Shown here piece by piece: positions 19,242 through 26,962 of a DNA stretch of 58,546 nt (position 1 is the first letter of the stretch; every line of letters begins with the position of its first letter). The notes under the pieces were generated by a model, which was given only the letters and a program-made list of their open reading frames with translations, did not search any database and had not been told where the DNA came from. This stretch comes from an uncultured Clostridia bacterium (GTDB lineage Bacteria > Bacillota > Clostridia > TANB77 > CAG-508). A program made the translations under genes and the position numbers. The stretch covers positions 1 through 58,546 of the forward strand of contig CANRMR010000007.1 in the NCBI GenBank assembly GCA_947631785.1, written 5' to 3'.

Positions 19242-20185
19242 ATATCCCCTAATTTAATATCTTTCATTTTAATATCTTGTTTAATGATTTTTTTAGCTAA
19301 ATTCGTTAAATTTATTATTACAGATTCATCTTCTTTTCTTTGCTCATCTGTATAATCATCGAATTCCTTTTTCATTAAGTCGTAATATTTAGTTTTTTTA
19401 GCATATTTCCAAAATATATCTGCATAAGGAACATCATCATAATACCAAGGCTTCCTTATCATATTATAATGAATAATATGTAATTTCTCTTGTGGAATTT
19501 TTGTACCATAGTCTGGCATTTTATCCCAAGATTCATGAATATATTTTATTTTATCTTTGCATAGAATATTTAAGTAATCTTGATCTGGCGCTATTACTTC
19601 TAAATTGTATTTTAAAAGTAAATATATAAATTTTTTTTCTATTTTTTCTTGTCTCATTCCTTTTAAATTCATTACAAGCATTCCAGAATTTATATAATTT
19701 TGTGGCTCTATACCTAAAGCTGCTATTGAATATTCCCTAAAGACTTCACTATCATTTACAGTAGAGTCTTTTGTAGCAATTAATAAATTATCTCCTATAT
19801 CCATTTCATATAATTTTGCAACATCATCTAAAATAACCATATCTGCATCTAAGTAAATTGCCTTTTCATAAGGTGGAAATAAACTAGGAATAAATAATCT
19901 GTAATAAATAGCAATACTATAATAATCTCTTAACCTAAGCCTTAATTCTTTTTCCAAGTTATGCAAAGATTTGCTAATATTCTTAAAATTTATTTTAACA
20001 TTTTCAGTTTCCATTAGTTTTAATTTTTCTTGATTATTTAAACAAATTCCCATATTTAATATAATAATTTTATAGGTATGATTCTTAGTTGTATGCTCTA
20101 TAAGCGAACAAATTGCTACTGCTAAATATGGTACATAATTATCATCACAAGAGAAAAAAATTGGTATTTCTTGATTAATATTCAT
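19238..20185 (-). CDS. glycosyltransferase family 8
   Basis: 315 residues. FSCDDNYVPYLAVAICSLIEH opens the nucleotide-sugar fold. DxD metal motif in KAIYLDADMVILDDV (about 105). NSGMLVMNLKGMR, APDQDYLN and HYNMIRKPW are all GT8 landmarks. It transfers a sugar, usually glucose or galactose from a UDP donor, with retention of configuration; the acceptor is unknown. The stop is separated by 2 bp from the upstream GT8 and overlaps the next gene by 4 bp. Confidence 0.9.
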   Translation of the reverse strand: MNINQEIPIFFSCDDNYVPYLAVAICSLIEHTTKNHTYKIIILNMGICLNNQEKLKLMETENVKINFKNISKSLHNLEKELRLRLRDYYSIAIYYRLFIPSLFPPYEKAIYLDADMVILDDVAKLYEMDIGDNLLIATKDSTVNDSEVFREYSIAALGIEPQNYINSGMLVMNLKGMRQEKIEKKFIYLLLKYNLEVIAPDQDYLNILCKDKIKYIHESWDKMPDYGTKIPQEKLHIIHYNMIRKPWYYDDVPYADIFWKYAKKTKYYDLMKKEFDDYTDEQRKEDESVIINLTNLAKKIIKQDIKMKDIKLGDI

Positions 20186-20187
20186 TT

Positions 20188-21021
20188 CTACACTACTATC
20201 CCCCTATTACTGCAACTTTTCTTAGCATCTATGTATTCTTCATATACATCATCATAATCATTTATTTTCATAACTTTATGCATTTTATCTATCTCCCATG
20301 GTTTTATATTTCTTGGCCTTATAATAGGAAAATATAATAATTGCATACTAAAATGTCTTATTACAGTTTCTTTATTTCTTTTATATTGTTCATTATACTT
20401 ATCTTCAAGAATAAGTTTATTTTCGCAACATTTATTTAAAGCTGTTTGGTCTGGTAAAACCATCCTTTTATTCATACACATTTTTCTACATTTTTCAAAA
20501 GAACCTTTTTTTCGAATATTATCTAAATTCATAAGTAAAACACCTGAATTTAAATAATTATAATCTATCCATTTTCTTCCAATAAAATCTCTTGCTGCAG
20601 CAATTTCATAATTTGACATATCAATTTCATATAATGTATTAATATCTTTATAGCAAACTATATCTGTGTCTAAATACAGTATTTTATCAGGTAATATTTC
20701 TATTTTGTCACTTAATATCCTTAAAAAAATATAAGGAGTATAATGTGTTTTCCTGTTTTTGTTATTTATCATTTCTTCTTTATAAATATTTGTTGCATCA
20801 ACTAAAGTAATTTTACTTTGAGTATTTATTTCTTTTATTTTATTTTCAATTATTTGACAATGATTTTTTGTAATTGGTTTAAACGTTTCATTTATATCTG
20901 TTAAATCCATTGTCATTAAATAAACGTTTAATGCCTCCTTTGTATGTTTGCTAATAGATATTAATGATATTAACATACCATCAAATACTCTATCATTGCC
21001 ACAAAACATTAAATTAATCAT
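20188..21021 (-). CDS. glycosyltransferase family 8
   Basis: 277 residues. Landmarks are FCGNDRVFDGMLISLISI, DxD in ILYLDTDIVCYKDI, YLNSGVLLMNLDNIR, LPDQTALNKC, and a C-terminal HFSMQ...KPW. It is shorter than the adjacent GT8 and clearly a different enzyme, so two sugars may be added in sequence. Co-directional with the flippase-like gene 41 bp upstream. Confidence 0.9.
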   Translation of the reverse strand: MINLMFCGNDRVFDGMLISLISISKHTKEALNVYLMTMDLTDINETFKPITKNHCQIIENKIKEINTQSKITLVDATNIYKEEMINNKNRKTHYTPYIFLRILSDKIEILPDKILYLDTDIVCYKDINTLYEIDMSNYEIAAARDFIGRKWIDYNYLNSGVLLMNLDNIRKKGSFEKCRKMCMNKRMVLPDQTALNKCCENKLILEDKYNEQYKRNKETVIRHFSMQLLYFPIIRPRNIKPWEIDKMHKVMKINDYDDVYEEYIDAKKSCSNRGIVV

Positions 21022-21062
21022 ATATATTTATCCTCTTTTATTTTTTATACTTTAATATAATT

Positions 21063-22169
21063 TTAATCTCCCTCTAATTTTACCTCTTTTTTATTCATAA
21101 ATGCAAGAGCTAATAATCCAGCAATTATTGGTAAATAACATGTATAAATTCTCCAGAAAAATATTGCCAAATTTAAACCTGTTATAAATATTGTTCTATA
21201 AAAAATGTTAAATCCACTTTCTGCACCAAGTCCAGACCCTGGAGTTGGTATAAAAGACATAACCAATAATAAATATGTTTGCACCAATAATATTTGCATA
21301 TATGTTGTTCCGCTATTACCAAATGATTTATAAATCATAAAAGGTATCGAAAAGTATGCTATAAATTGAATTAATTGAACTAAATACATTTTAATTATCG
21401 TTAATTTTTGACCTTTCATTTTTCTAAATTGTATACTATAGTTCGAAACACTTTCATCAATTTTTTGCAAAGTAGCTTCTAAATCTTTTATTAGATAGCG
21501 CCTTCCAATTTTTATTTTAGATACTAATTTAACTATTGGTCTTACTATTTTTAATATTATGTTTTTATTTATTCCAGCAACAAATATAAATACAGTAGCA
21601 ATTAAATTCATAAAGAAGCCCAATAATACAATCCATATGTAATTACCAAATGTTACATTAAAAAAGCCTAAATTTGTTAGTAAAAAAATTAGTGCAAAAG
21701 AAAACAATCCAACTTGATATACAACAAATTTCATCATTAATGCTGAAAATGTATCGCTAGCTCTTAATCCATATTTACTTAGCATATATGCTTGAAATGG
21801 CTGACCACCAGAACTAAACGGAGTAATATTGTTAAAAAACCTGCCTATAATGTTTGATTCTAATGAAAGTGTATATTTATGTTTTGGATACATTTTCTTT
21901 AGTGGTATATGAAATACTAACGCTTCTGCTACATATTCAATTATTAAACAAATAAATCCTGCAAGTATCCATTTATAATCTGCTGCTTTTAATGTGTTTG
22001 TTATATTTTCTATGCCATCTACATTAATTATATATATAATTAGTCCAATAAGTACACAAACTATAAATACAATATTTAATATCCTAGATAGCTCGACTTT
22101 TTTTTGCAATTTTTTCTCCCCCAATATAATATCGGAATATATTTTACCAAATTTCGAAAAAATATTCAA
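21063..22169 (-). CDS. LPG-synthase-TM / UPF0104-type flippase-like membrane protein
   Basis: 368 residues with about eight hydrophobic helices. It matches the lysylphosphatidylglycerol synthetase transmembrane family (YbhN/AglD2 type) by the early ISNIxxLGRxxN-like stretch SNIIGRFFNNITPFSSGGQPFQAY and the late PTPGSGLGAESGF motif. The soluble aminoacyltransferase domain of MprF is absent. Beside GT8 enzymes and acyltransferases, a role in moving or presenting a glycolipid is plausible; this is inference. Confidence 0.8.
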   Translation of the reverse strand: MNIFSKFGKIYSDIILGEKKLQKKVELSRILNIVFIVCVLIGLIIYIINVDGIENITNTLKAADYKWILAGFICLIIEYVAEALVFHIPLKKMYPKHKYTLSLESNIIGRFFNNITPFSSGGQPFQAYMLSKYGLRASDTFSALMMKFVVYQVGLFSFALIFLLTNLGFFNVTFGNYIWIVLLGFFMNLIATVFIFVAGINKNIILKIVRPIVKLVSKIKIGRRYLIKDLEATLQKIDESVSNYSIQFRKMKGQKLTIIKMYLVQLIQFIAYFSIPFMIYKSFGNSGTTYMQILLVQTYLLLVMSFIPTPGSGLGAESGFNIFYRTIFITGLNLAIFFWRIYTCYLPIIAGLLALAFMNKKEVKLEGD

Positions 22170-22210
22170 TATTATTTTACAGTATTATTTTATTTAATTA
22201 GTTTTGTATT

Positions 22211-23113
22211 TTATAAGTCATCTACAGTTTGCTTATCTTGTCCTTCTATTGGTTGTAATAAAGAAAAAATATCTACTATTTCTTTAGGTATATCTATAAT
22301 TTCTTCTTTTTCTATTTGTCCATAATGAATTAATTCTAAAGATGTAAATGCACTTTTTATTGTTTTTATTAATAAAGTATTACTATCTGTATCAGAAATT
22401 ATAGGTGGCATATGTCCTTTTCTTTCCAAAAGTGTTAATTTTGCAATTATCTTATTTATTTCTAATAATTGTTCTTTATTTAGTACTTTATGATTAATAA
22501 TTCTTGCAACTGGCTGTTTATATCTAATTTTCTTTTTAAGCTTTGCATTATTAAAGTTTAAAACTTCTTTTGATTTGTATCTTACTTTTATTTTATTTTT
22601 TATTTCATCTAATGTTTTACTATTATCAATTTCAAATAATGTCTCTTTTAACTTGCTATCAATATTTACATCTGAAATGTATTTATTTATTATCTTCTCT
22701 ATTTCATCTAACATATATTGTCCTGCAAAAATAACTTTTTCTCCAAATTCGTTTTTAGGAACTTTTATCATTATATATTTATCTTTATAAAGTCCTCTTC
22801 CATATGATATAGAAACATTACTATTGCATGATAAAGATATACAATTTGTATCTTTTCTATAATGCTCTTTTATATGATCATAAATTTGTTCTAAGCTTAT
22901 TTTATCCTCTTTATTATACTTAGGTTTTTCGTTTTGCAAATTTTCTTTATACCTTTGTCTATCTGTTCTTATTTTTTCTAAATTTCCATTTTTATCTAAT
23001 ATTATACCTTCTTCTAAATCTTTAATATCTGCCATATTTAAAGCACGAAAAAAATAATAATTTTCATTATCTTTTATTAAATTAAAATTATAAATATCAA
23101 ATATTTTATTCAT
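22211..23113 (-). CDS. unknown protein, possible ADP-ribosyltransferase-like N-terminus
   Basis: 300 residues from the ATG at 23113 (MNKIFDIYNF). I prefer this over the ATG at 23122 because AAAGGAA sits 10 bases upstream and the ATG overlaps the stop of a 15-codon leader ORF, suggesting coupled translation. I do not recognise the family. The N-terminal 150 residues (YYFFRALNMADIKDLEEGI, CISLSCNSNVSISYGRGLYKD, YIMIKVPKNEFG) loosely recall the small NAD-binding ADP-ribosyltransferase fold. The C-terminal half is basic and helical. Promoter and first codons were copied from the neighbouring HD gene. Confidence 0.7.
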   Translation of the reverse strand: MNKIFDIYNFNLIKDNENYYFFRALNMADIKDLEEGIILDKNGNLEKIRTDRQRYKENLQNEKPKYNKEDKISLEQIYDHIKEHYRKDTNCISLSCNSNVSISYGRGLYKDKYIMIKVPKNEFGEKVIFAGQYMLDEIEKIINKYISDVNIDSKLKETLFEIDNSKTLDEIKNKIKVRYKSKEVLNFNNAKLKKKIRYKQPVARIINHKVLNKEQLLEINKIIAKLTLLERKGHMPPIISDTDSNTLLIKTIKSAFTSLELIHYGQIEKEEIIDIPKEIVDIFSLLQPIEGQDKQTVDDL

Positions 23114-23153
23114 AGGCAACATTTTCCTTTAAGTTTTCAAAATAATCTTTCAT
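23106..23153 (-). CDS. 15-codon leader ORF, remnant of a duplicated HD-gene start
   Basis: It reads MKDYFENLKENVAYE then TAA, with AAAGGAAATAATGAT upstream. The first codons mirror MKDYFGNLNE of the HD gene at 24298. Its TAA overlaps the ATG of the next gene (ATGAATAA), so ribosomes ending here can restart there. Confidence 0.6.
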   Translation of the reverse strand: MKDYFENLKENVAYE

Positions 23154-23176
23154 ATCATTATTTCCTTTTTTTGTTT

Positions 23177-23205
23177 ATTATATAATAAACAAAAAAAGTT
23201 TTCAA
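23177..23205 (-). promoter_or_regulatory. SigA promoter of the 22211-23153 unit
   Basis: TTGAAA, 17-bp spacer, TATAAT. The -10 lies inside a perfect 32-bp palindrome (23166-23197, core TTTATTATATAATAAA), which could be an operator. Confidence 0.85.
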
Positions 23206-23239
23206 TAAAGTATTACAATTGGCATATCTAAAACTGAAA

Positions 23240-24298
23240 TTAATTAAAATCAAAATTTAAATATGCATATTTCTTTGTTTTATAATTCAAAGCTTTTTCA
23301 ATGTCTTTCTTTGCAATATCAGAAAATTCATCAATCCTAATAAACTTGTCCTCTGAAATTTTTACTAATGGATTAATATATCTTATTTTTATTTTATCTA
23401 TACCAACACAATATACACCATCTACTTTTGTATCGGATTCATTTATTGCTGTAGCATTTTTCCATAATTCAAAACATTTTGCAATATTATCTTGTTTACA
23501 ATTACTTATTATTTCTATTACTTCTTTTTCAGATAAGTTATATAAATCATTTATTGTTATTAATTTTTTTTCAGACATTTTTTTCATAATATCTGCTAAA
23601 AATTGCAACGAAAATTTAGTTTTATTTCTAATATACATAGAAGATAGAATACTCATTGTATGTACAAACTTTTCTGCAAATTCTTTATTTTTAAAACCAA
23701 GTTCTTCTATTTTCTCTTCATTTTTTTGAATTTCTATATCATTGTAGATTTCTTCTATTTCGGTTAATCCCCATATTTTTTCTGTTGCTCCTAGCCCATT
23801 TGAAAGCGTATATTCTAATCTATCTGCAGATAATTGTGGTGTATTATTATCTGCTATAGGATATATATGGTAATTATCGACTTCTTCTATTTTTATATCA
23901 TCTCTTTTTAATAATTTCATTATTTCTTTAGAGTCTTTTATAATTTTGGTAGTTAACTCTTCTGTAGACTCTTGTTTTTCATAATCTTTGTTCATAAAAT
24001 CAATACTATGCTTAAAAACTGGAGTTGCTATATCGTGAAAAAGTCCAGCTAGTGTTTGTTTTTTATCTTTTGTAAAATGCCAAATAATTAAACTAACTGC
24101 AACACTATGATCTAAACTTGAATACCACATTGAATTATACATTTTAGAATATATCGTTCCACAAGATACACTAATTTCGTTTTGCTTTTGCATTTCAGGA
24201 GTGTTTATATAATCATATAAAAAATTTGGTATTTCATCAGATAAAATATTAAAATACTTTTTTATAGTTTCATTTAAATTTCCAAAATAATCTTTCAT
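23240..24298 (-). CDS. HD-domain phosphohydrolase
   Basis: 352 residues. Metal-binding HD signature: SSLDHSVAVSLIIWHF then LAGLFHDIATPVFKHSIDF (H...HD) at about residues 60-100, with a downstream Asp in SADRLEYTL. Such proteins hydrolyse nucleotides or other phosphate esters; the substrate is not evident. Ribosome binding site GAAAGGAAAG. No close operon partner downstream, but its promoter region is duplicated before the next gene. Confidence 0.85.
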   Translation of the reverse strand: MKDYFGNLNETIKKYFNILSDEIPNFLYDYINTPEMQKQNEISVSCGTIYSKMYNSMWYSSLDHSVAVSLIIWHFTKDKKQTLAGLFHDIATPVFKHSIDFMNKDYEKQESTEELTTKIIKDSKEIMKLLKRDDIKIEEVDNYHIYPIADNNTPQLSADRLEYTLSNGLGATEKIWGLTEIEEIYNDIEIQKNEEKIEELGFKNKEFAEKFVHTMSILSSMYIRNKTKFSLQFLADIMKKMSEKKLITINDLYNLSEKEVIEIISNCKQDNIAKCFELWKNATAINESDTKVDGVYCVGIDKIKIRYINPLVKISEDKFIRIDEFSDIAKKDIEKALNYKTKKYAYLNFDFN

Positions 24299-24322
24299 AT
24301 CATTCTTTCCTTTCTCTTTGCT

Positions 24323-24351
24323 ATTATATAATAAATAAAAAAAATTTTCAA
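24323..24351 (-). promoter_or_regulatory. SigA promoter of the HD gene
   Basis: TTGAAA, 17-bp spacer, TATAAT. About 80 bp around it match the promoter at 23177-23205 with roughly nine differences. Confidence 0.85.
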
Positions 24352-24359
24352 TACCAAGA

Positions 24360-24384
24360 AAAGCGGCTTGTAGCCGCTTTTTCT
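24360..24384 (-). terminator. terminator of the cotJ operon
   Basis: Stem AAGCGGCT-TGT-AGCCGCTT overlapping the cotJC stop region, with a short T-run on the minus strand. Confidence 0.8.
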
Positions 24385-25015
24385 AATTATTACATCCGCA
24401 ATCATCATTATCCTTTTTGTTTATAGGTTTCATATCATTCATGCAAAATTTCTTTTGTGCTAATTTATCTTGAACTCCTCTTAATGCTTCTCCAAATCTT
24501 TGGAAGTGTACCACTTCTCTTTCTCTTAAGAAACGAAGTGGATCAATTACATCTGGATCATCCCTACATAAATCTATTAATTTTTCGTAAGTTGCTCTTG
24601 CTTTTTGTTCTGCTGCTAAATCTTCTTGAAGATCTGCTATTGGATCACCTTTTACTGCTAATACTGCTGCTGTAAAAGGATATCCAGCTGCAGCTTGTGG
24701 ATATACACCTACACCATGGTCTGTATAGTAAGCTCCTAATCCATATTTTTCTATTTCCTCAATTGAAGCTCCTTTTGTTAATTGGTGTACTATTGTTCCT
24801 ACCATTTCCAAATGTGCAAGTTCTTCTGTTCCTATGTCATTCAATATTGCTTTGGCTTTTTGGTCTGGCATACCAAATCTTTGTGATAAATAACGAAGTG
24901 ATGCTGCAAGTTCACCATCTGGTCCTCCATACTGTGATATTATAAATTTTGCAAGTTTTGGGTTTGGACACTTAATGTTAATTGGATATTCTAGTGCTTT
25001 GTTATAAGTCCACAT
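24383..25015 (-). CDS. cotJC: CotJC, manganese-catalase-like spore coat protein
   Basis: 210 residues from MWTYNKALEYP at 25015. Chosen because AAAGGGGG lies upstream and the family begins there; the ORF could extend to 25063. Landmarks are KLAKFIISQYGGPDGELAASLRYLSQR and EELAHLEMVGTIVHQL, with Glu/His ligands of the di-manganese ferritin-like four-helix bundle. A second set lies in EREVVHFQRFGEAL. Part of the spore coat cassette. The ATG overlaps the cotJB stop (TAATG). Confidence 0.95.
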   Translation of the reverse strand: MWTYNKALEYPINIKCPNPKLAKFIISQYGGPDGELAASLRYLSQRFGMPDQKAKAILNDIGTEELAHLEMVGTIVHQLTKGASIEEIEKYGLGAYYTDHGVGVYPQAAAGYPFTAAVLAVKGDPIADLQEDLAAEQKARATYEKLIDLCRDDPDVIDPLRFLREREVVHFQRFGEALRGVQDKLAQKKFCMNDMKPINKKDNDDCGCNN

Positions 25016-25320
25016 TAAAAATTCCCCCTTTCCCATGGCCATGGTTCTTCTAGCCATCTCCATTTATTACATGGGTATTTTATGGTTAAAGGACCATATA
25101 CTTTTTGATATTGATCTTTTAATGCTTTTACATCTTTGCAATATTCTTTGTGCAAGCATAATGCTTTTTCATCTTCTGGATGTGTATCCAAATATAGTGC
25201 AAGCTCTATAATTGCAAAGTCTAATTCTCTTATTTTCATCATCATTTCTCTTCTTGTGCTATCAGGACAATTGTCACAGTTACAATTGCAATTATCTAAA
25301 TTTGTGTTATCATCTATCAT
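25015..25320 (-). CDS. cotJB: CotJB spore coat assembly protein
   Basis: 101 residues. A Cys/Asn-rich N-terminus precedes the CotJB domain (MMMKIRELDFAIIELALYLD, DTHPEDEKAL, QKVYGPLTIKY, WPWERG), matching the family length and C-terminal Trp/Pro motif. It overlaps cotJA by 4 bp and cotJC by 1 bp. Expected to be made in the mother cell during sporulation. Confidence 0.93.
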   Translation of the reverse strand: MIDDNTNLDNCNCNCDNCPDSTRREMMMKIRELDFAIIELALYLDTHPEDEKALCLHKEYCKDVKALKDQYQKVYGPLTIKYPCNKWRWLEEPWPWERGNF

Positions 25321-25673
25321 TTGTTACATCCCTCCCCTATTTTATTTGTTGCTTCAATATATGCAATTTCTTCCATAGATTGACCAGGTCTATATGGGCT
25401 TACAAGTTCTGGAAAAATTGTTCCCATTTTTAAACCTACAGAAGGTATGAATGTTTTTTGCATTTTTTGAATTGGTACATAACTTTGTGCAAGCATTGGA
25501 TTTGTTGGTAATCCATTATCTTCTTCATCAAATCCACAGTCACATTCATTATCACACATATTTTTGCAATTACAGTTTCCAACATTGTTACATGCTGTCT
25601 CGAACATATCTTTGTTATAATTATCTAAGCAATTATTATAACAACAACATTTTCTTCTTCTATAATTGTACAT
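25317..25673 (-). CDS. cotJA: CotJA-like spore coat protein
   Basis: 118 residues from the ATG at 25673, chosen for the AAGGAGG site; the longer ORF to 25790 crosses the metK terminator. It opens with a Cys-rich, Asn-rich segment (RRRKCCCYNNC, CNNVGNCNCKNMCDNECDC), unusual for CotJA and possibly metal-binding. The conserved CotJA core follows: PMLAQSYVPIQKMQKTF, GTIFPELVSPYRPGQSMEE. First gene of the cotJABC operon. Confidence 0.85.
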   Translation of the reverse strand: MYNYRRRKCCCYNNCLDNYNKDMFETACNNVGNCNCKNMCDNECDCGFDEEDNGLPTNPMLAQSYVPIQKMQKTFIPSVGLKMGTIFPELVSPYRPGQSMEEIAYIEATNKIGEGCNK

Positions 25674-25717
25674 TTTTATTCCTCCTTTTTTTGTTATACT
25701 ACATAATATGATAAAAT

Positions 25718-25762
25718 GAAAAAAGAAGTTACTACTTACTTTATTGTAGTAACTTCTTTTTA
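25718..25762. terminator. terminator between metK and cotJA
   Basis: Near-perfect stem AAAGAAGTTACTAC / GTAGTAACTTCTTT with a 10-base loop and T-runs on both strands. It follows the metK stop on the minus strand. Confidence 0.85.
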
Positions 25763-25821
25763 TATTTAAAAAGTTATAAATTAAGTACAAAATTATAAAA
25801 TGTCCGCTTTTGCTTTTTAAA

Positions 25822-26934
25822 TTATAATTTTATTATTTTTTCCCAACTTAATTCTTCTTTTCCAAAATGTCCATAATTCGTTGTTTTTTTATAAATTGGT
25901 TTTTGCAAGTCTAAATATTTAATAATTCCCATAGGAGTTAAATCAAATTTTTCTTTAATAATATTAATAATTTCATCTTCTGGTATTTTATTTGTTCCAA
26001 ATGTATTTATATAAATTGACATTGGCTCTTTCATTCCTATTGCATAAGACACTTGCAATTCACATTTATCAGCATAATTATTTGCTACTATATTTTTTGC
26101 TATATGCCTCATCATATACGCTGCACTTCTATCTACTTTACTAGCATCTTTACCAGAAAAAGCTCCTCCACCATGTCTTGCATATCCACCATAAGTGTCT
26201 ACTATTATTTTTCTTCCAGTTAATCCTGTATCTCCTAAAGGTCCGCCAATTACAAATCTTCCTGTTGGATTAACATATATTTTAGTATTATTATCAATGT
26301 ATTTTTGCGGTATAACTTTTTTAATTACTTTTTCTATTATATCATTTCTCATATTTTCAATATCTGTACCTTCTTCATATTGGTTAGATATTAAAATAGT
26401 TTCTATTCTTTTTGGCATATCACCTTGATATTCCACTGTTACTTGTGTTTTTCCATCAGGTCTTAAATATTCTAATTCCTTTGTTTTTCTAACTTCAGAT
26501 AATCTTTTTGATAATTTATGTGCCATATTTATTGCAAAAGGCATATAATTTTCTGTCTCATTAGTTGCAAAACCAAACATTATTCCTTGGTCTCCTGCTC
26601 CACCTTCATCTACACCTAAAGCAATATCAGGGCTTTGTCTAATAATTTCAATATCAACTTCACATGTATTTGGATTAATATCAAGCATTTCACTTCCATA
26701 ACCAATTTCTTTAATTGCATTTCGCACAGTTTGCTCAACATTTACTTGAGCTTTACTTGTAACTTCACCTGAAACTACTATTTTATTTTTTGTTGCAAAA
26801 GTTTCAATTGCAACTCTTGAATTTGGATCTTGTTTTAAATATTCATCTAATAAAGAATCTGAAATATAATCGCATAATTTATCAGGATGTCCTTCAGTTA
26901 CACTTTCTGAAGTAAAATAATATTTTTTTTGCAT
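25822..26934 (-). CDS. metK: S-adenosylmethionine synthetase
   Basis: 370 residues from [19 protein letters not shown] at 26934, chosen for AAAGGAAG upstream. Family motifs are [40 protein letters not shown] and [19 protein letters not shown]. Makes SAM from ATP and methionine. Slightly shorter than the usual 385-400 residues. It starts 28 bp after the frame-corrected secA stop. Confidence 0.96.
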   Translation of the reverse strand: MQKKYYFTSESVTEGHPDKLCDYISDSLLDEYLKQDPNSRVAIETFATKNKIVVSGEVTSKAQVNVEQTVRNAIKEIGYGSEMLDINPNTCEVDIEIIRQSPDIALGVDEGGAGDQGIMFGFATNETENYMPFAINMAHKLSKRLSEVRKTKELEYLRPDGKTQVTVEYQGDMPKRIETILISNQYEEGTDIENMRNDIIEKVIKKVIPQKYIDNNTKIYVNPTGRFVIGGPLGDTGLTGRKIIVDTYGGYARHGGGAFSGKDASKVDRSAAYMMRHIAKNIVANNYADKCELQVSYAIGMKEPMSIYINTFGTNKIPEDEIINIIKEKFDLTPMGIIKYLDLQKPIYKKTTNYGHFGKEELSWEKIIKL

Positions 26935-26962
26935 TGCTTTTCTTCCTTTACTATATATAAAT

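Noticed and set aside
25674-25790. Extended N-terminus of CotJA
   Set aside because: It would translate through the metK terminator hairpin; a perfect AAGGAGG precedes the ATG at 25673.
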